Below are positions 1-7,429 of a DNA stretch of 64,000 nucleotides, piece by piece (within the stretch, counting starts at the first letter, position 1; every line of letters begins with the position of its first letter). The DNA is from SHVO01 sp050246995. GTDB taxonomy: Bacteria; Pseudomonadota; Alphaproteobacteria; Rhodospirillales; Rhodospirillaceae. The notes under the pieces were generated by a model. That model made no database searches, was not told the origin of the DNA, and saw only the letters and a list, made by a program, of their open reading frames with translations. A program made the position numbers and the translations under genes. The stretch spans positions 1-64,000 of the forward strand of contig JBFWVA010000006.1 of assembly GCA_050246995.1 (NCBI GenBank). Direction: 5' to 3'.

Positions 1-267
1 GCGAAGCCATTCAGGTGCGACAATCGCGCCCGAAAGTACGGAAAACGTAGAGGTAATTGACTGTCGCACCGGTCGCTAAGTGTTTGTTTCACTTAAATAG
101 CCGCACGCCTGGTGCGCCCACCATTTCATCCTCAAAGTTCAATGGATTAAGCGGTATTGGATATTTGGCGGGCGTTCAGCGCTCGTTCCAAATATCCACT
201 GAATATCCAGGCGCACTTGCGTCCGGTCGGACGACACCCCATCTACCGCTCACAATGGAGGGGTTCC
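1..267. other. Intergenic left edge
   Basis: No convincing gene is visible here; the open frames present read like chance translation. The stretch holds the inverted repeat listed at 159-197 and ends in the ribosome binding site of the gene at 268. Confidence 0.5.
159..197. repeat. Inverted repeat (hairpin)
   Basis: A perfect 10-bp inverted repeat, GGATATTTGG at 159-168 and CCAAATATCC at 188-197, has 19 bp between the arms. It lies about 70 bp upstream of the start at 268. No T-run follows, so an operator or mRNA leader hairpin is likelier than a terminator. Function is not known. Confidence 0.55.
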
Positions 268-528
268 ATGCCACTTACCTTTGACGGCCAAACGATGGTG
301 TCGCTCAACGGTATCAAGTTCCGCGCGACTGATCCGCAGGACAACCTGATCCTTTTCGATCTGCCAAGGCAGATGCTCTTTGACCGCTTTCACGCAAAGT
401 CACAGGCGGACTTCCCCGAGATTTATCGGAAGCACCAAGCCGTGATCCATAAGGCTGCGGAGCGCGTTTTCACGGCGCGTCGCAGCGTCGTATTTCCCCT
501 TGCGCTGACGGACGCAGATTTTTCGTAA
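268..528 (+). CDS. Small DUF1488-like protein
   Basis: This encodes a soluble protein of 86 residues with no signal peptide or membrane segment. The ATG at 268 is chosen because GGAGGGG sits just upstream; an in-frame start at 157 would add 37 residues that look non-coding. The pattern (a short beta-rich N-terminus, a run of hydrophobic residues, then a helix with HKAAERVF and a final strand) resembles DUF1488 proteins, which are 80-90 residues long and of unknown function. That assignment comes from memory of the pattern and is tentative. It stands alone on the plus strand, convergent with the gene ending at 544. Confidence 0.6.
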   Translation: MPLTFDGQTMVSLNGIKFRATDPQDNLILFDLPRQMLFDRFHAKSQADFPEIYRKHQAVIHKAAERVFTARRSVVFPLALTDADFS

Positions 529-543
529 AGCGCGCGGTCGCGC

Positions 544-1305
544 TTAGAACGGGATTTCGTCTTTATCATCTGAGTCCCAGCCGCCGGTGTCGGCCGGTGG
601 TGGTGCGGGCGTCACCGGACGAGGTGCAATAAGCGCCTTCGGTTCGGCAGTTGGGGCCAAGCGCCGTGCCTCGTCCTCTACCTCCTTCGCTTCGGCGATC
701 ACTTCGCCAATGTTGTTTGTAAGGCGCATCACAATATCGACCGAGCCCCACACGCCGCCCGGTATCTGGAGAATGCCCAACCAGAAGAGTGTGACGGCGC
801 GGAGGCTCATCCGCCCTTTATCCAATTCTTCTTCGAACGCGCGCAGCTTCTCCAGCAGTGCAGCCTTTTTAGCGTCCGATAGGTTTGACTCGTCCACCAG
901 CTTTTTCAACGCGTGCAAGTGCGTCCGGATACGATCCTTGGCCGCAGGCACAAGCTGAACAGATTCGCGCTTGGTCCGCGCGGAGTTATCCAGCACGAGT
1001 TGGGCAACATAGAAATTCAGGTCCGACTTGAACTGCCAATAGTTCTCCATCTTGAAGCCCTGCACCGTCGGCACCTGATAGCTGGCGAAGGGTTCAATGC
1101 CGTAGTGCCTGGCGATGGCCAAGATGACGTTCATGAAACTCTGACGCAGGTCCTCAAGCTGATTCCAACTTTCGTTGTGCTCAAGCTGCGAAGTGCGTTC
1201 GGCGAGCCGCTGCTCCGCATGGCTGACAAGCTTCGTGAAAGCAAGGTTTGGATCATCGGGGAGGTCTTCGAAGACCTCCTGCGGCACAAAATCAAAAATA
1301 CTCAT
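544..1305 (-). CDS. Helical protein with an SSB-like C-terminal tip
   Basis: This encodes 253 residues with no recognised domain. Residues 1-215 look mostly helical. Residues about 216-240 form a proline/alanine-rich, probably disordered linker. The last eight residues are DDKDEIPF. This layout (folded part, disordered linker, acidic tip ending I-P-F) copies the C-terminus of bacterial single-stranded DNA-binding protein, whose tip DDDIPF recruits PriA, RecO, RecQ and exonuclease I. No OB-fold is evident, so it is not SSB itself. It follows the gene at 1346 by 40 bp and is probably the second gene of that operon. Inference: it may dock onto SSB-binding repair or replication proteins, as a plasmid or phage accessory factor could. 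Confidence 0.75.
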   Translation of the reverse strand: MSIFDFVPQEVFEDLPDDPNLAFTKLVSHAEQRLAERTSQLEHNESWNQLEDLRQSFMNVILAIARHYGIEPFASYQVPTVQGFKMENYWQFKSDLNFYVAQLVLDNSARTKRESVQLVPAAKDRIRTHLHALKKLVDESNLSDAKKAALLEKLRAFEEELDKGRMSLRAVTLFWLGILQIPGGVWGSVDIVMRLTNNIGEVIAEAKEVEDEARRLAPTAEPKALIAPRPVTPAPPPADTGGWDSDDKDEIPF

Positions 1306-1345
1306 CGCGCGCCCCGGCTTTGAATATCAGTTGGAACAAGCCCCA

Positions 1346-1969
1346 TCACTTCGCAGCAGCTTCGCTCTTAACGGCAACCTTCTTCCCCAATCCGACAGGT
1401 TTGGCGAGCAATTCCGCGAGTGCCGTTTTTACCGATAGCTTTTTCTCTTCCTCGGCCTCTGGGTCCATATCCTGCGCACCAATCTCGATCATCCGTTGCT
1501 TGAGCGCGTTGAAGGATGCATCCGGGATGCCGCCTTTTTCGGCGTGCTCCTTGATGACAAGGTACGGATTGAAGAGCAGCACGTAGCTGATTGCGCCGTT
1601 CGGTCCAGCGGCCACGTTGATGAAACCCAGCTTCTCCAAAATACGAATGCGACTTTCCCACGTGCGCTCCGCACGCTCGCCCGTGAACCCCGAGAAGAAA
1701 GCCATCTCGCGGGACTTGTTGGCGATCACGAAAGAGTCGTCGTAGGTGCGGCACCACAGATCCAAGTAAGCCGAGGAAACCGGCTTGCCCTTGGACATGT
1801 TGTCCATGATCTGGAGCAGAAGGGGCATAGCGCGCGGTACGCTCAACCAGCCGTCAAACCGCTGGCGATCCCACAGCCGCTTCACATCCAACTTCGGCCA
1901 CAGAGTTTCTCTAAGAGCCAACTTCTGTCGCTCGATCTTTTTGCGCCGTTTTTTGGTATCCTCAGCCAT
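1346..1969 (-). CDS. Replication/partition-like winged-helix protein of mobile-element type
   Basis: This encodes 207 residues from the ATG at 1969, which has AGG four bases upstream. A TTG at 2146 would give 266 residues with a low-complexity N-terminal extension and is less likely. The N-terminus is strongly basic (KKRRKKIERQ). The middle resembles hypothetical proteins common on proteobacterial plasmids and integrative elements, with a winged-helix look: an ERTWESRIRILEKLGF helix followed by a wing ending in YVLLFNP. No replication-initiator signature is certain. It is the first gene of a two-gene operon with the SSB-tip protein. A DNA-binding role is inferred from charge and fold pattern only. 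Confidence 0.65.
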   Translation of the reverse strand: MAEDTKKRRKKIERQKLALRETLWPKLDVKRLWDRQRFDGWLSVPRAMPLLLQIMDNMSKGKPVSSAYLDLWCRTYDDSFVIANKSREMAFFSGFTGERAERTWESRIRILEKLGFINVAAGPNGAISYVLLFNPYLVIKEHAEKGGIPDASFNALKQRMIEIGAQDMDPEAEEEKKLSVKTALAELLAKPVGLGKKVAVKSEAAAK

Positions 1970-2162
1970 CGGACCTGTTCCTGGTTGAAAATAGGCGGCC
2001 CCGGGTTTGGACGCCGGGGCCTTCTGACTGCGTGTCGCCGATCCCTTGCCCGGATTTGCTCTTGCATCAGAGCCAACTGGTTTGGACCCAGCGGGTAATG
2101 CCGCAATCAGATGTCCTATTATCTCGCTTAAATCGTTATTTCTCAATTACTTAAGTATCTAT

Positions 2163-2184
2163 ACGGCCCACGAGAATAGGCCGT
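2163..2184. repeat. Inverted repeat upstream of the 1346-gene operon
   Basis: ACGGCC at 2163-2168 and GGCCGT at 2179-2184 form a 6-bp inverted repeat with a 10-bp spacer in an AT-rich stretch upstream of the minus-strand operon. Its position fits an operator. It could also be a weak hairpin. Confidence 0.4.
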
Positions 2185-2429
2185 TTCATGTCTATTCATG
2201 ATACGAGATAAACATATAACGAGGCAACTCAGGTAGTGAGTTGGCAGGCGACTTATAGAAATGTTGAATTGGGCCAGTGGGTTGCGCGGCATCGCCTGTG
2301 CTCGTGCGTGATCCATGTGCTCCCCTGATCCCCATGTGCTCGCTGGTGCTCCTGGGGAGTGGGGGGACTGGGGGGTGCCTCGGTGCGATATTCTTTGTAG
2401 CAGTTCCGGTCAAAAATCTTGCTGTGTCC
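2185..2429. other. Non-coding debris between mobile-element remnants
   Basis: No supported gene. The stretch contains the near-duplicated segment at 2309-2341 and a G-rich run at 2354-2375 with three tracts of four to six G. Open frames here are short, proline-rich in one strand and glycine-rich in the other, consistent with chance translation of G-rich DNA. Confidence 0.5.
2309..2341. repeat. Short near-perfect tandem repeat
   Basis: TGATCCATGTGCTC (2309-2322) is followed at 2326-2341 by TGATCCCCATGTGCTC, the same unit with two extra C. It lies next to the terminase remnant and is probably a slippage duplication. Confidence 0.5.
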
Positions 2430-2690
2430 ACTCCGCCGGGTGCGGCTCTCCACGTACCAAAGCGCAATCGTTACCGCCAACACGAGGTCGTCATGAGTGC
2501 CGACGCGGGCAGCGAAGGTCATGTCGCCGGGGCGGTGAATTTGACCCGGAAGTTTTGCGTTTCCGCCTTCAAGGCCGCGAGATCGGGTAGGTCGGCGGCG
2601 ATTTCCAACGCCCCGCTGTGAAGCATCGCTTGGAGGGTGGCACTCCTAGCCGAACGGTACAGCTTTAAGTCCCGGTGCGCCGCGTATGCG
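2430..2690 (-). pseudogene. Remnant of a phage-type terminase large subunit (C-terminal end)
   Basis: Read on the minus strand, one frame gives LHSGALEIAADLP and ETQNFRVKF and then stops. The next frame continues as TFAARVGTHDDLVLAV and IALWYVE. Together they match the C-terminal nuclease region of terminase-like proteins: a hydrophobic-basic stretch, an EL..FRVK strand, then G-x-HDDLVLA followed by ALW. Restoring one G in the ACATGACC run at about 2519 joins the frames and recreates a Trp. There is no start and no N-terminal ATPase domain, so this is a truncated, frameshifted fragment. It indicates past phage or gene-transfer-element DNA here. Confidence 0.7.
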
Positions 2691-2727
2691 GAGCACGGTC
2701 ATAAAGAGCCGCGCTCCGCGTATCGGC

Positions 2728-2829
2728 TTATTTCTTGGCGACGCTCTGCGCGTAAGCAGATTTCTGCTTATTCGACTTGTCTTGCTTCGGCTTCTTCTTG
2801 TCCTTCGGTTTTTCCTGACCTTTGGCCAT
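2728..2829 (-). CDS. Tiny lysine-rich protein (33 residues)
   Basis: This very short gene encodes a 33-residue, extremely basic protein that begins MAKGQEKPKDKKK and ends SVAKK. GGGAG lies eight bases upstream of the ATG. Short proteins starting MAKGQ and rich in K-P-K repeats are widespread in proteobacteria and annotated as hypothetical. The composition suggests nucleic-acid or ribosome association, but that is inference. A 7-bp inverted repeat (GCGGAGC / GCTCCGC, about 2688-2719) just downstream has no T-run. Confidence 0.7.
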   Translation of the reverse strand: MAKGQEKPKDKKKPKQDKSNKQKSAYAQSVAKK

Positions 2830-2867
2830 TGTCACGTCTCCCGCTGAATGTTGACCCTCGTACTCTA

Positions 2868-2884
2868 AGCCCATTTCATGGGCT
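2868..2884. terminator. Hairpin between the lysine-rich gene and the DUF4438 operon
   Basis: AGCCCAT (2868-2874), loop TTC and ATGGGCT (2878-2884) form a 7-bp stem just after the last gene of the big minus-strand operon. The T-run on the minus side is weak, so this is a probable rather than clear terminator. Confidence 0.5.
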
Positions 2885-2899
2885 CGGCAGGTCCATTTT

Positions 2900-3769
2900 T
2901 TATTCGCCCTGCGACCAGGCGATCAGACGGCGGGCCATGCCGCCCTCACCCCTCACGGCCTTTAAGCGTTCGGCGGCCGCCGTCAAAAGGATCGTGACGC
3001 CGACGCCGTGACCGGGCGCGTGGCCAGGGCCGTGGCTGACGATACCAATCGAGATGTAACCCGGCCGATAGAAGCGTGTGACGGCGCTGTCGATCTCCGT
3101 GAAGGCGACAAGGTCGCCGAAGCGCAAGCCTTCCGCCATGGCCGCATCGGTGATCTCGAGGTCGCCGACCCAACTGTCCTGCCCTAAACCGGAGCCGGCG
3201 ACTTCGGGCGGAATGATGGCGCTGACTTGGCAGGTGACGACGCCTTGCTGTTCCGAGAGCGGGAGCGCCTCGGCGAGGCGCGGCGACACATTCGACAGCA
3301 TGATGTCCGGGTGATCCACGAATTGAAGGCCGCGGCCAACGGTCTCGACCACGACCCGGTCCTCGCAGTTCAAGGTGGCGGCGACGGCATCGGGCACTTC
3401 GACCCCGACGAGTTGCGGGGCCCAGAAGCCGGGCGCGAGGCCGCCGCGTTTGCCGGCGATGACGCCGATGGTGCGTCCGGCGGCGTCGCGGACCCGGTTG
3501 CCGATGCAGCCGAGGAGATGCAGCGCGCCGGGCTGGGCGGGCGTGACGTTCGCGTCTTCGATGCTGGCGCCGGGCATCAAGTGATCGCCGACCCAGCGCG
3601 CGGCCAGATCGCCGGCGTGAACGCCGAGCGCGATCCCGCCGGTACCCGGCAGCGGTCGGGGACGGCCGTGATCGTCGAGATTCATCGCTTCGGGATGGAA
3701 ACGCGGCGGCGCGATGCGGCCCGTGACCGTGGTGACGACGAGATCGGCGCTGTTGGTTTTCAGGGTCAT
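2900..3769 (-). CDS. DUF4438 protein, second of a tandem pair
   Basis: This encodes 289 residues from the ATG at 3769, which overlaps the stop of the preceding paralogue in an ATGA junction. DUF4438 proteins are of unknown function; a Thermotoga member has been structurally solved. The visible family pattern is TNSADLV near the N-terminus, a GGIALGV block, GDH, LLGCIGN near residue 90, GKRGG, a GDLVAF strand and a histidine/glycine-rich SHGPGHAPGHGVG near the C-terminus. It aligns along its length with the protein encoded at 3766-4611, but the C-terminal loops differ, so the two are likely non-identical subunits. It is the last gene of the 12-gene operon. No signal peptide is present. Confidence 0.9.
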   Translation of the reverse strand: MTLKTNSADLVVTTVTGRIAPPRFHPEAMNLDDHGRPRPLPGTGGIALGVHAGDLAARWVGDHLMPGASIEDANVTPAQPGALHLLGCIGNRVRDAAGRTIGVIAGKRGGLAPGFWAPQLVGVEVPDAVAATLNCEDRVVVETVGRGLQFVDHPDIMLSNVSPRLAEALPLSEQQGVVTCQVSAIIPPEVAGSGLGQDSWVGDLEITDAAMAEGLRFGDLVAFTEIDSAVTRFYRPGYISIGIVSHGPGHAPGHGVGVTILLTAAAERLKAVRGEGGMARRLIAWSQGE

Positions 3770-4611
3770 TGGTCCGTCCCCCACGGCATCGGCAAAAGGT
3801 CCGCGAGATTGGTTTTGCCGCCGACCTCCAGCTTGAGCCGATCCGCCGGGCCGGTGATGAGGGTCATGAGACCGAGGCCGTGTCCGCCGCCCGTCGCCGT
3901 CCCGTGAGAGACGATTCCGACCATTGCCCAGCCTTTGCGATGCTGGCGGCCGAAACGATGGTCCTGATCCATGACCGCGACAAGATCGCCGAAGCGCAAA
4001 TCCTTGGCCATATCGGCGACAGGCGCGCTGGAGGTGTGGAGGTCCATATTGAACATCGCCGCCGGCATACCGATCCCAGCGGCGGCGGCCACCGACGGCA
4101 ATATGGCGGCGACGCCGATGTGAAGGCGGTCGCCGGCGTTGCGCGTCATGGCGGCGTACAAGGCCGGACTGCAGGAGTGGAAGGTGAGATCGGGATGCGC
4201 CTCGTCCGCGAGGCCGATGCCGTGAGAGTCGATGCTCATCCAGTCGCCGGGCGCAAGCTGCGCCAGCACGTCGGGCGCGAACATGGCAAGGACGGCGCCG
4301 TGTTTGCCAAAGACGATGCCCCGCGCGCCGTGCGCGGGGCCGCCGATCACCTCGACCTTATTGCCGACGCACGAGAGGAAGCGGATGGCGTGATACGCCT
4401 GTGGGTCGGGATGCCCCAGCGAGACGCCGGGTTCGACGTGATCGCCAAGCCATTTGCCGGCGACGTCGCCGAGCTTGATCCCTGTGACGATGCCGCCCTG
4501 CCCCGGCCGCGTGATGAAAACACCATCGGGGCGGACGACCTGATTGGCCGACGCCGGCTGGATCTGCGCCTTCAGGCGCGTGGTGACGAGGTTTGCTGCG
4601 TTAGTAGCCAC
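3766..4611 (-). CDS. DUF4438 protein, first of a tandem pair
   Basis: This encodes 281 residues from a GTG at 4611. That start is chosen because the resulting N-terminus (TNAANLVTT) matches the TNSADLV start of the downstream paralogue. Longer frames upstream only read the dehydrogenase gene out of frame. The start lies inside the last codons of the dehydrogenase gene, so the two are translationally coupled. Family blocks include FITRPGQGGI, KWLGDHVEPG, LSCVGNKVEV, GKHGAV and the C-terminal SHGTATGGGHGLG. The family is commonly seen with other catabolic genes, but its reaction is unknown. Tandem coupling suggests a heteromeric complex (inference). Confidence 0.9.
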   Translation of the reverse strand: MATNAANLVTTRLKAQIQPASANQVVRPDGVFITRPGQGGIVTGIKLGDVAGKWLGDHVEPGVSLGHPDPQAYHAIRFLSCVGNKVEVIGGPAHGARGIVFGKHGAVLAMFAPDVLAQLAPGDWMSIDSHGIGLADEAHPDLTFHSCSPALYAAMTRNAGDRLHIGVAAILPSVAAAAGIGMPAAMFNMDLHTSSAPVADMAKDLRFGDLVAVMDQDHRFGRQHRKGWAMVGIVSHGTATGGGHGLGLMTLITGPADRLKLEVGGKTNLADLLPMPWGTDQ

Positions 4612-5632
4612 GGGACGGCTCGAATTTGTTGCGCATAGGTTTTCCAGCGAGGAAGCGGTCGAGGTTATCGAGGAAAATGTCGACAATGCGGCCGTTCTCG
4701 GCGGCGACCGTGCTGGCGGAGTGCGGCGAGATGATCGTGTTCGGCAGCGCCCACAACGGGCTTTCCTTGGGCAGGGGTTCGAGCGTGAAGGCATCGAGGG
4801 CAGCGCCGCTGATTTTGCCCGATTGCAGGGCGTCCGCGAGCGCCGTCTCGTTGATGACGGCGCCGCGCGCCACGTTGACCACCACCGCGCCCGGTTTGAG
4901 AGCCGCGATCTCAGGCGCATCGATCATAAGCCGCGTCTCGTCGGTCAACGGACAGGCGAGGATCAGGGCGTCGACCTCGGGGAGCGCCGCGCGCAGGTCT
5001 TTCTTGGTGATGATGCGGCTGACGCCTTCGGGGGGTGGGCCTTCCGAACGGCGAAGCCCCCACACATCCATGCCGAACACCGCGGCGTCACGCGCGATGG
5101 CGCGGCCGACCTCGCCGAGACCGATCACGAGCGCGCGGGCGCCCGCGAGACCGCGCACGGTGTAGCGCTCCCAATGTTTGGCCTGCTTGGTGCGGTTGAG
5201 ATAGGGCACGTCACGGAAGAAGTGAAGCATGCCAAGCATGGCGAACTCGGCGAGCGGGCGCGCATGCACACCCGCCGCCGTTGTGAAGACGATGTTGCTT
5301 TGATCGAGCTTCGTGGACTTCAGGAATTCGCCGATCCCGGAACTGGTCGCCTGGACCCACCGCACCTTGGGCGCATTGCGCGGGAGGTTGGCCGGATCGA
5401 GGAGATCGAAGTCGAAAAGGATGTCGGCTTTGGCGAGCAAGCTCGCCCATCGCTCGCGGATCTCCGGCGTGATGGTGCGGGCGGCGCCCTTGTGATCGGC
5501 GACGTAACGCGGCGCCGGCAGAAGATCCGGTTCATGGACGACCTCGACACGCGCGCCGCCTTCTTTCCGGATGCGGGCGACATGCTCTTCCTCGAGGGGC
5601 GACGAGACAAGGATGACGGGTTTTGCGGTCAT
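4601..5632 (-). CDS. D-2-hydroxyacid dehydrogenase (NAD(P)-dependent)
   Basis: This 343-residue enzyme is of normal length for the family that interconverts 2-hydroxy and 2-keto acids. The Rossmann motif GLGEVG is at 171-176. The catalytic set is visible: Arg in NVARG (about 256), Glu in FTLEP (about 285) and His in SPHSA (about 304). The N-terminal substrate domain is divergent from lactate, phosphoglycerate and glyoxylate enzymes, so the substrate cannot be named. The ATG overlaps the stop of the upstream ATPase gene by ATGA, and its 3' end overlaps the first DUF4438 gene. It is cytoplasmic. In context it would reduce or oxidise an intermediate of the imported compound. Confidence 0.92.
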   Translation of the reverse strand: MTAKPVILVSSPLEEEHVARIRKEGGARVEVVHEPDLLPAPRYVADHKGAARTITPEIRERWASLLAKADILFDFDLLDPANLPRNAPKVRWVQATSSGIGEFLKSTKLDQSNIVFTTAAGVHARPLAEFAMLGMLHFFRDVPYLNRTKQAKHWERYTVRGLAGARALVIGLGEVGRAIARDAAVFGMDVWGLRRSEGPPPEGVSRIITKKDLRAALPEVDALILACPLTDETRLMIDAPEIAALKPGAVVVNVARGAVINETALADALQSGKISGAALDAFTLEPLPKESPLWALPNTIISPHSASTVAAENGRIVDIFLDNLDRFLAGKPMRNKFEPSRGY

Positions 5633-6435
5633 GAGCGCATCACACTTTCGAGTTTTGGAACGGCCTGCAACAGCGCGCGCGTATATTCGTGGGTGGCGCC
5701 TTCGATCGAGCGGTCCGCCGGGATCGTTTCAACGATCTCGCCGGAGAGCATGACGAGCACACGCGGCGCGATGAAGTCGATCAATTGAAGGTCGTGACCG
5801 ATGAAGATGACCGAGAGGCCGAGGCGGTCCTTGAGATCGAGGATCAGGTTCACGACCTGCGCCTGCACCGAGACGTCGAGCGAGCTGACCGGCTCGTCGG
5901 CGATGAGGATGTCCGGTTCGGCCGCGAGGGCGCGCGCGATGCAGATGCGCTGGCGCTGGCCGCCGGAGAACGACTTGGGATAGGCGCCGGCCGTAGACGC
6001 GGGGAGACCGACCTGATCCAGGAGTTCCGCGACGCGTTTCGCCGCCGCCGGCCCCGCCGCGAGGCCATGAACGCGCAGGACTTCGGCCAAGGTATCGCCG
6101 ATGGTGCGCGCGGGGTTCAGCGAGGCGTAAGGATCCTGGAACACGGTCTGTATGCCGCGCCGGCGCTTTCGGAGATCGCGCGCGCTGAGCGTGACGAGGT
6201 CTTCGCCGTTGAAGATGATTTTGCCCGCATCGGGACGTTCCAGAAGCGCGACGCAGCGCGCGAGCGTGGTCTTGCCCGAGCCGCTTTCGCCGACGACACC
6301 GAGGATCTCGCCCTTGGCGAGTTCGAAACCGGCGTTGGCGAGGGCCGGGCGCGCCGCCGGCGCGGATGAGAAAATCCCGCCGCGCGGCGCGTAGCTTTTC
6401 GAAACGCCTTCGACCCGCAGGATCGGCTCAGCCAT
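5629..6435 (-). CDS. Peptide-type ABC importer, second ATPase (DppF/OppF-like)
   Basis: This encodes 268 residues from the ATG at 6435, with GGAGG six bases upstream. A longer frame to 6489 reads the neighbouring gene and is rejected. Walker A is GESGSGKTT (about 50), the signature is SGGQRQR (about 150), and Walker B is ILIADEP followed by the D-loop SSLD. This is an OppF/DppF-type ATPase that would pair with the product of 6428-7429 on the permease dimer encoded at 7422-9205. It overlaps the upstream ATPase gene by 8 bp. Confidence 0.93.
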   Translation of the reverse strand: MAEPILRVEGVSKSYAPRGGIFSSAPAARPALANAGFELAKGEILGVVGESGSGKTTLARCVALLERPDAGKIIFNGEDLVTLSARDLRKRRRGIQTVFQDPYASLNPARTIGDTLAEVLRVHGLAAGPAAAKRVAELLDQVGLPASTAGAYPKSFSGGQRQRICIARALAAEPDILIADEPVSSLDVSVQAQVVNLILDLKDRLGLSVIFIGHDLQLIDFIAPRVLVMLSGEIVETIPADRSIEGATHEYTRALLQAVPKLESVMRS

Positions 6436-7429
6436 GAACGGCCTCCGGCGCGAACACGCGCGTTCCTGGGACGTCGGCCGCACGCACACACCGCGCGCGA
6501 TGCGCGGCGCTTATATCGGTGAAGGGTACGGGCGCGGCGCGGCACACCTCGACGGCCAGCGGGCAGCGCGGCGCGAAATGACAGCCCGGCGCCCGCTCGC
6601 CCGGCGGCGGCGGGGACCCCGGGATGGAGGTCAAACGCTTGACCGTCTTGTCCCGCCGGGTGCTGGCGAGCAGGCCCGCCGTGTAAGGCATGCGCGGACG
6701 CGCGAGAATGTCCCGGGTGGGTCCCTCCTCGACAATCTGGCCCGCGTACATCACCGCGATGCGGCTGCACATGGACGCGACCACGGCGAGATCGTGCGAC
6801 ACCAGCAAAAGGCCCATGCCTTCCTCGCGCCGGAGCTGATCGAGAAGGGTCAGGATGTTTTTCTGGACGATCACATCGAGCGCGGTGGTGGGTTCGTCCG
6901 CGACGAGGACCCGCGGCTTCGCCGCCAGCGCCATGGCGATCATGATGCGCTGACGCATGCCGCCGGAGAACTCATGCGGAAAACTGGTGGCCCGGGCTCC
7001 GGCCTCACGGATGCCCACACGCTCCATGAGCGTGACCGCGCGCGCGTCGGCCTCGGACCGCGAAACGCCTTCATGCGACTGGATCACCTGCGCGATCGCG
7101 CGGCCCACGCGAATGACCGGATTGAGGGAGGACATCGGGTCCTGAAAGACCATCGCGATCCCCGCGCCGCGCACACGGCGCAAGGCGGCGGGCGGCATCG
7201 TCAGAATGTCTTGACCATCGAGACGGATCTGGCCGCTCACAGCCGCGTTCTTGGGGATCAAGCCCAAGGCGGCGCGCGATGTCAGACTTTTCCCGGACCC
7301 GCTTTCGCCGACGAGCCCGACGGCTTCGCCCACCGGCACATGGAGCGTGACGCCGCTGACCGCGTTTCTTTGTCCGCCGTCGAAGGCGATGGACAGGTTG
7401 TCGATGCTCAGACCGGCGCGTTCACCCAT
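6428..7429 (-). CDS. Peptide-type ABC importer, first ATPase (DppD/OppD-like)
   Basis: This encodes 333 residues. Walker A is GESGSGKS (about 39), the signature is FSGGMRQR (about 157) and Walker B is VLVADEP. The C-terminal extension has the cysteine pattern typical of DppD-type ATPases (CHFAPRC, then single cysteines about 6 and 25 residues later), which in some members holds an iron-sulfur cluster. It starts inside the end of the upstream permease gene (8-bp overlap) and overlaps the second ATPase gene by 8 bp. Substrate is not predictable from ATPases. Confidence 0.93.
   Translation of the reverse strand: MGERAGLSIDNLSIAFDGGQRNAVSGVTLHVPVGEAVGLVGESGSGKSLTSRAALGLIPKNAAVSGQIRLDGQDILTMPPAALRRVRGAGIAMVFQDPMSSLNPVIRVGRAIAQVIQSHEGVSRSEADARAVTLMERVGIREAGARATSFPHEFSGGMRQRIMIAMALAAKPRVLVADEPTTALDVIVQKNILTLLDQLRREEGMGLLLVSHDLAVVASMCSRIAVMYAGQIVEEGPTRDILARPRMPYTAGLLASTRRDKTVKRLTSIPGSPPPPGERAPGCHFAPRCPLAVEVCRAAPVPFTDISAAHRARCVRAADVPGTRVFAPEAVHG

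Noticed and set aside
913..1323. Plus-strand genes opposite the SSB-tip protein
   Set aside because: They are shadow frames with no ribosome binding site and no recognisable motifs.
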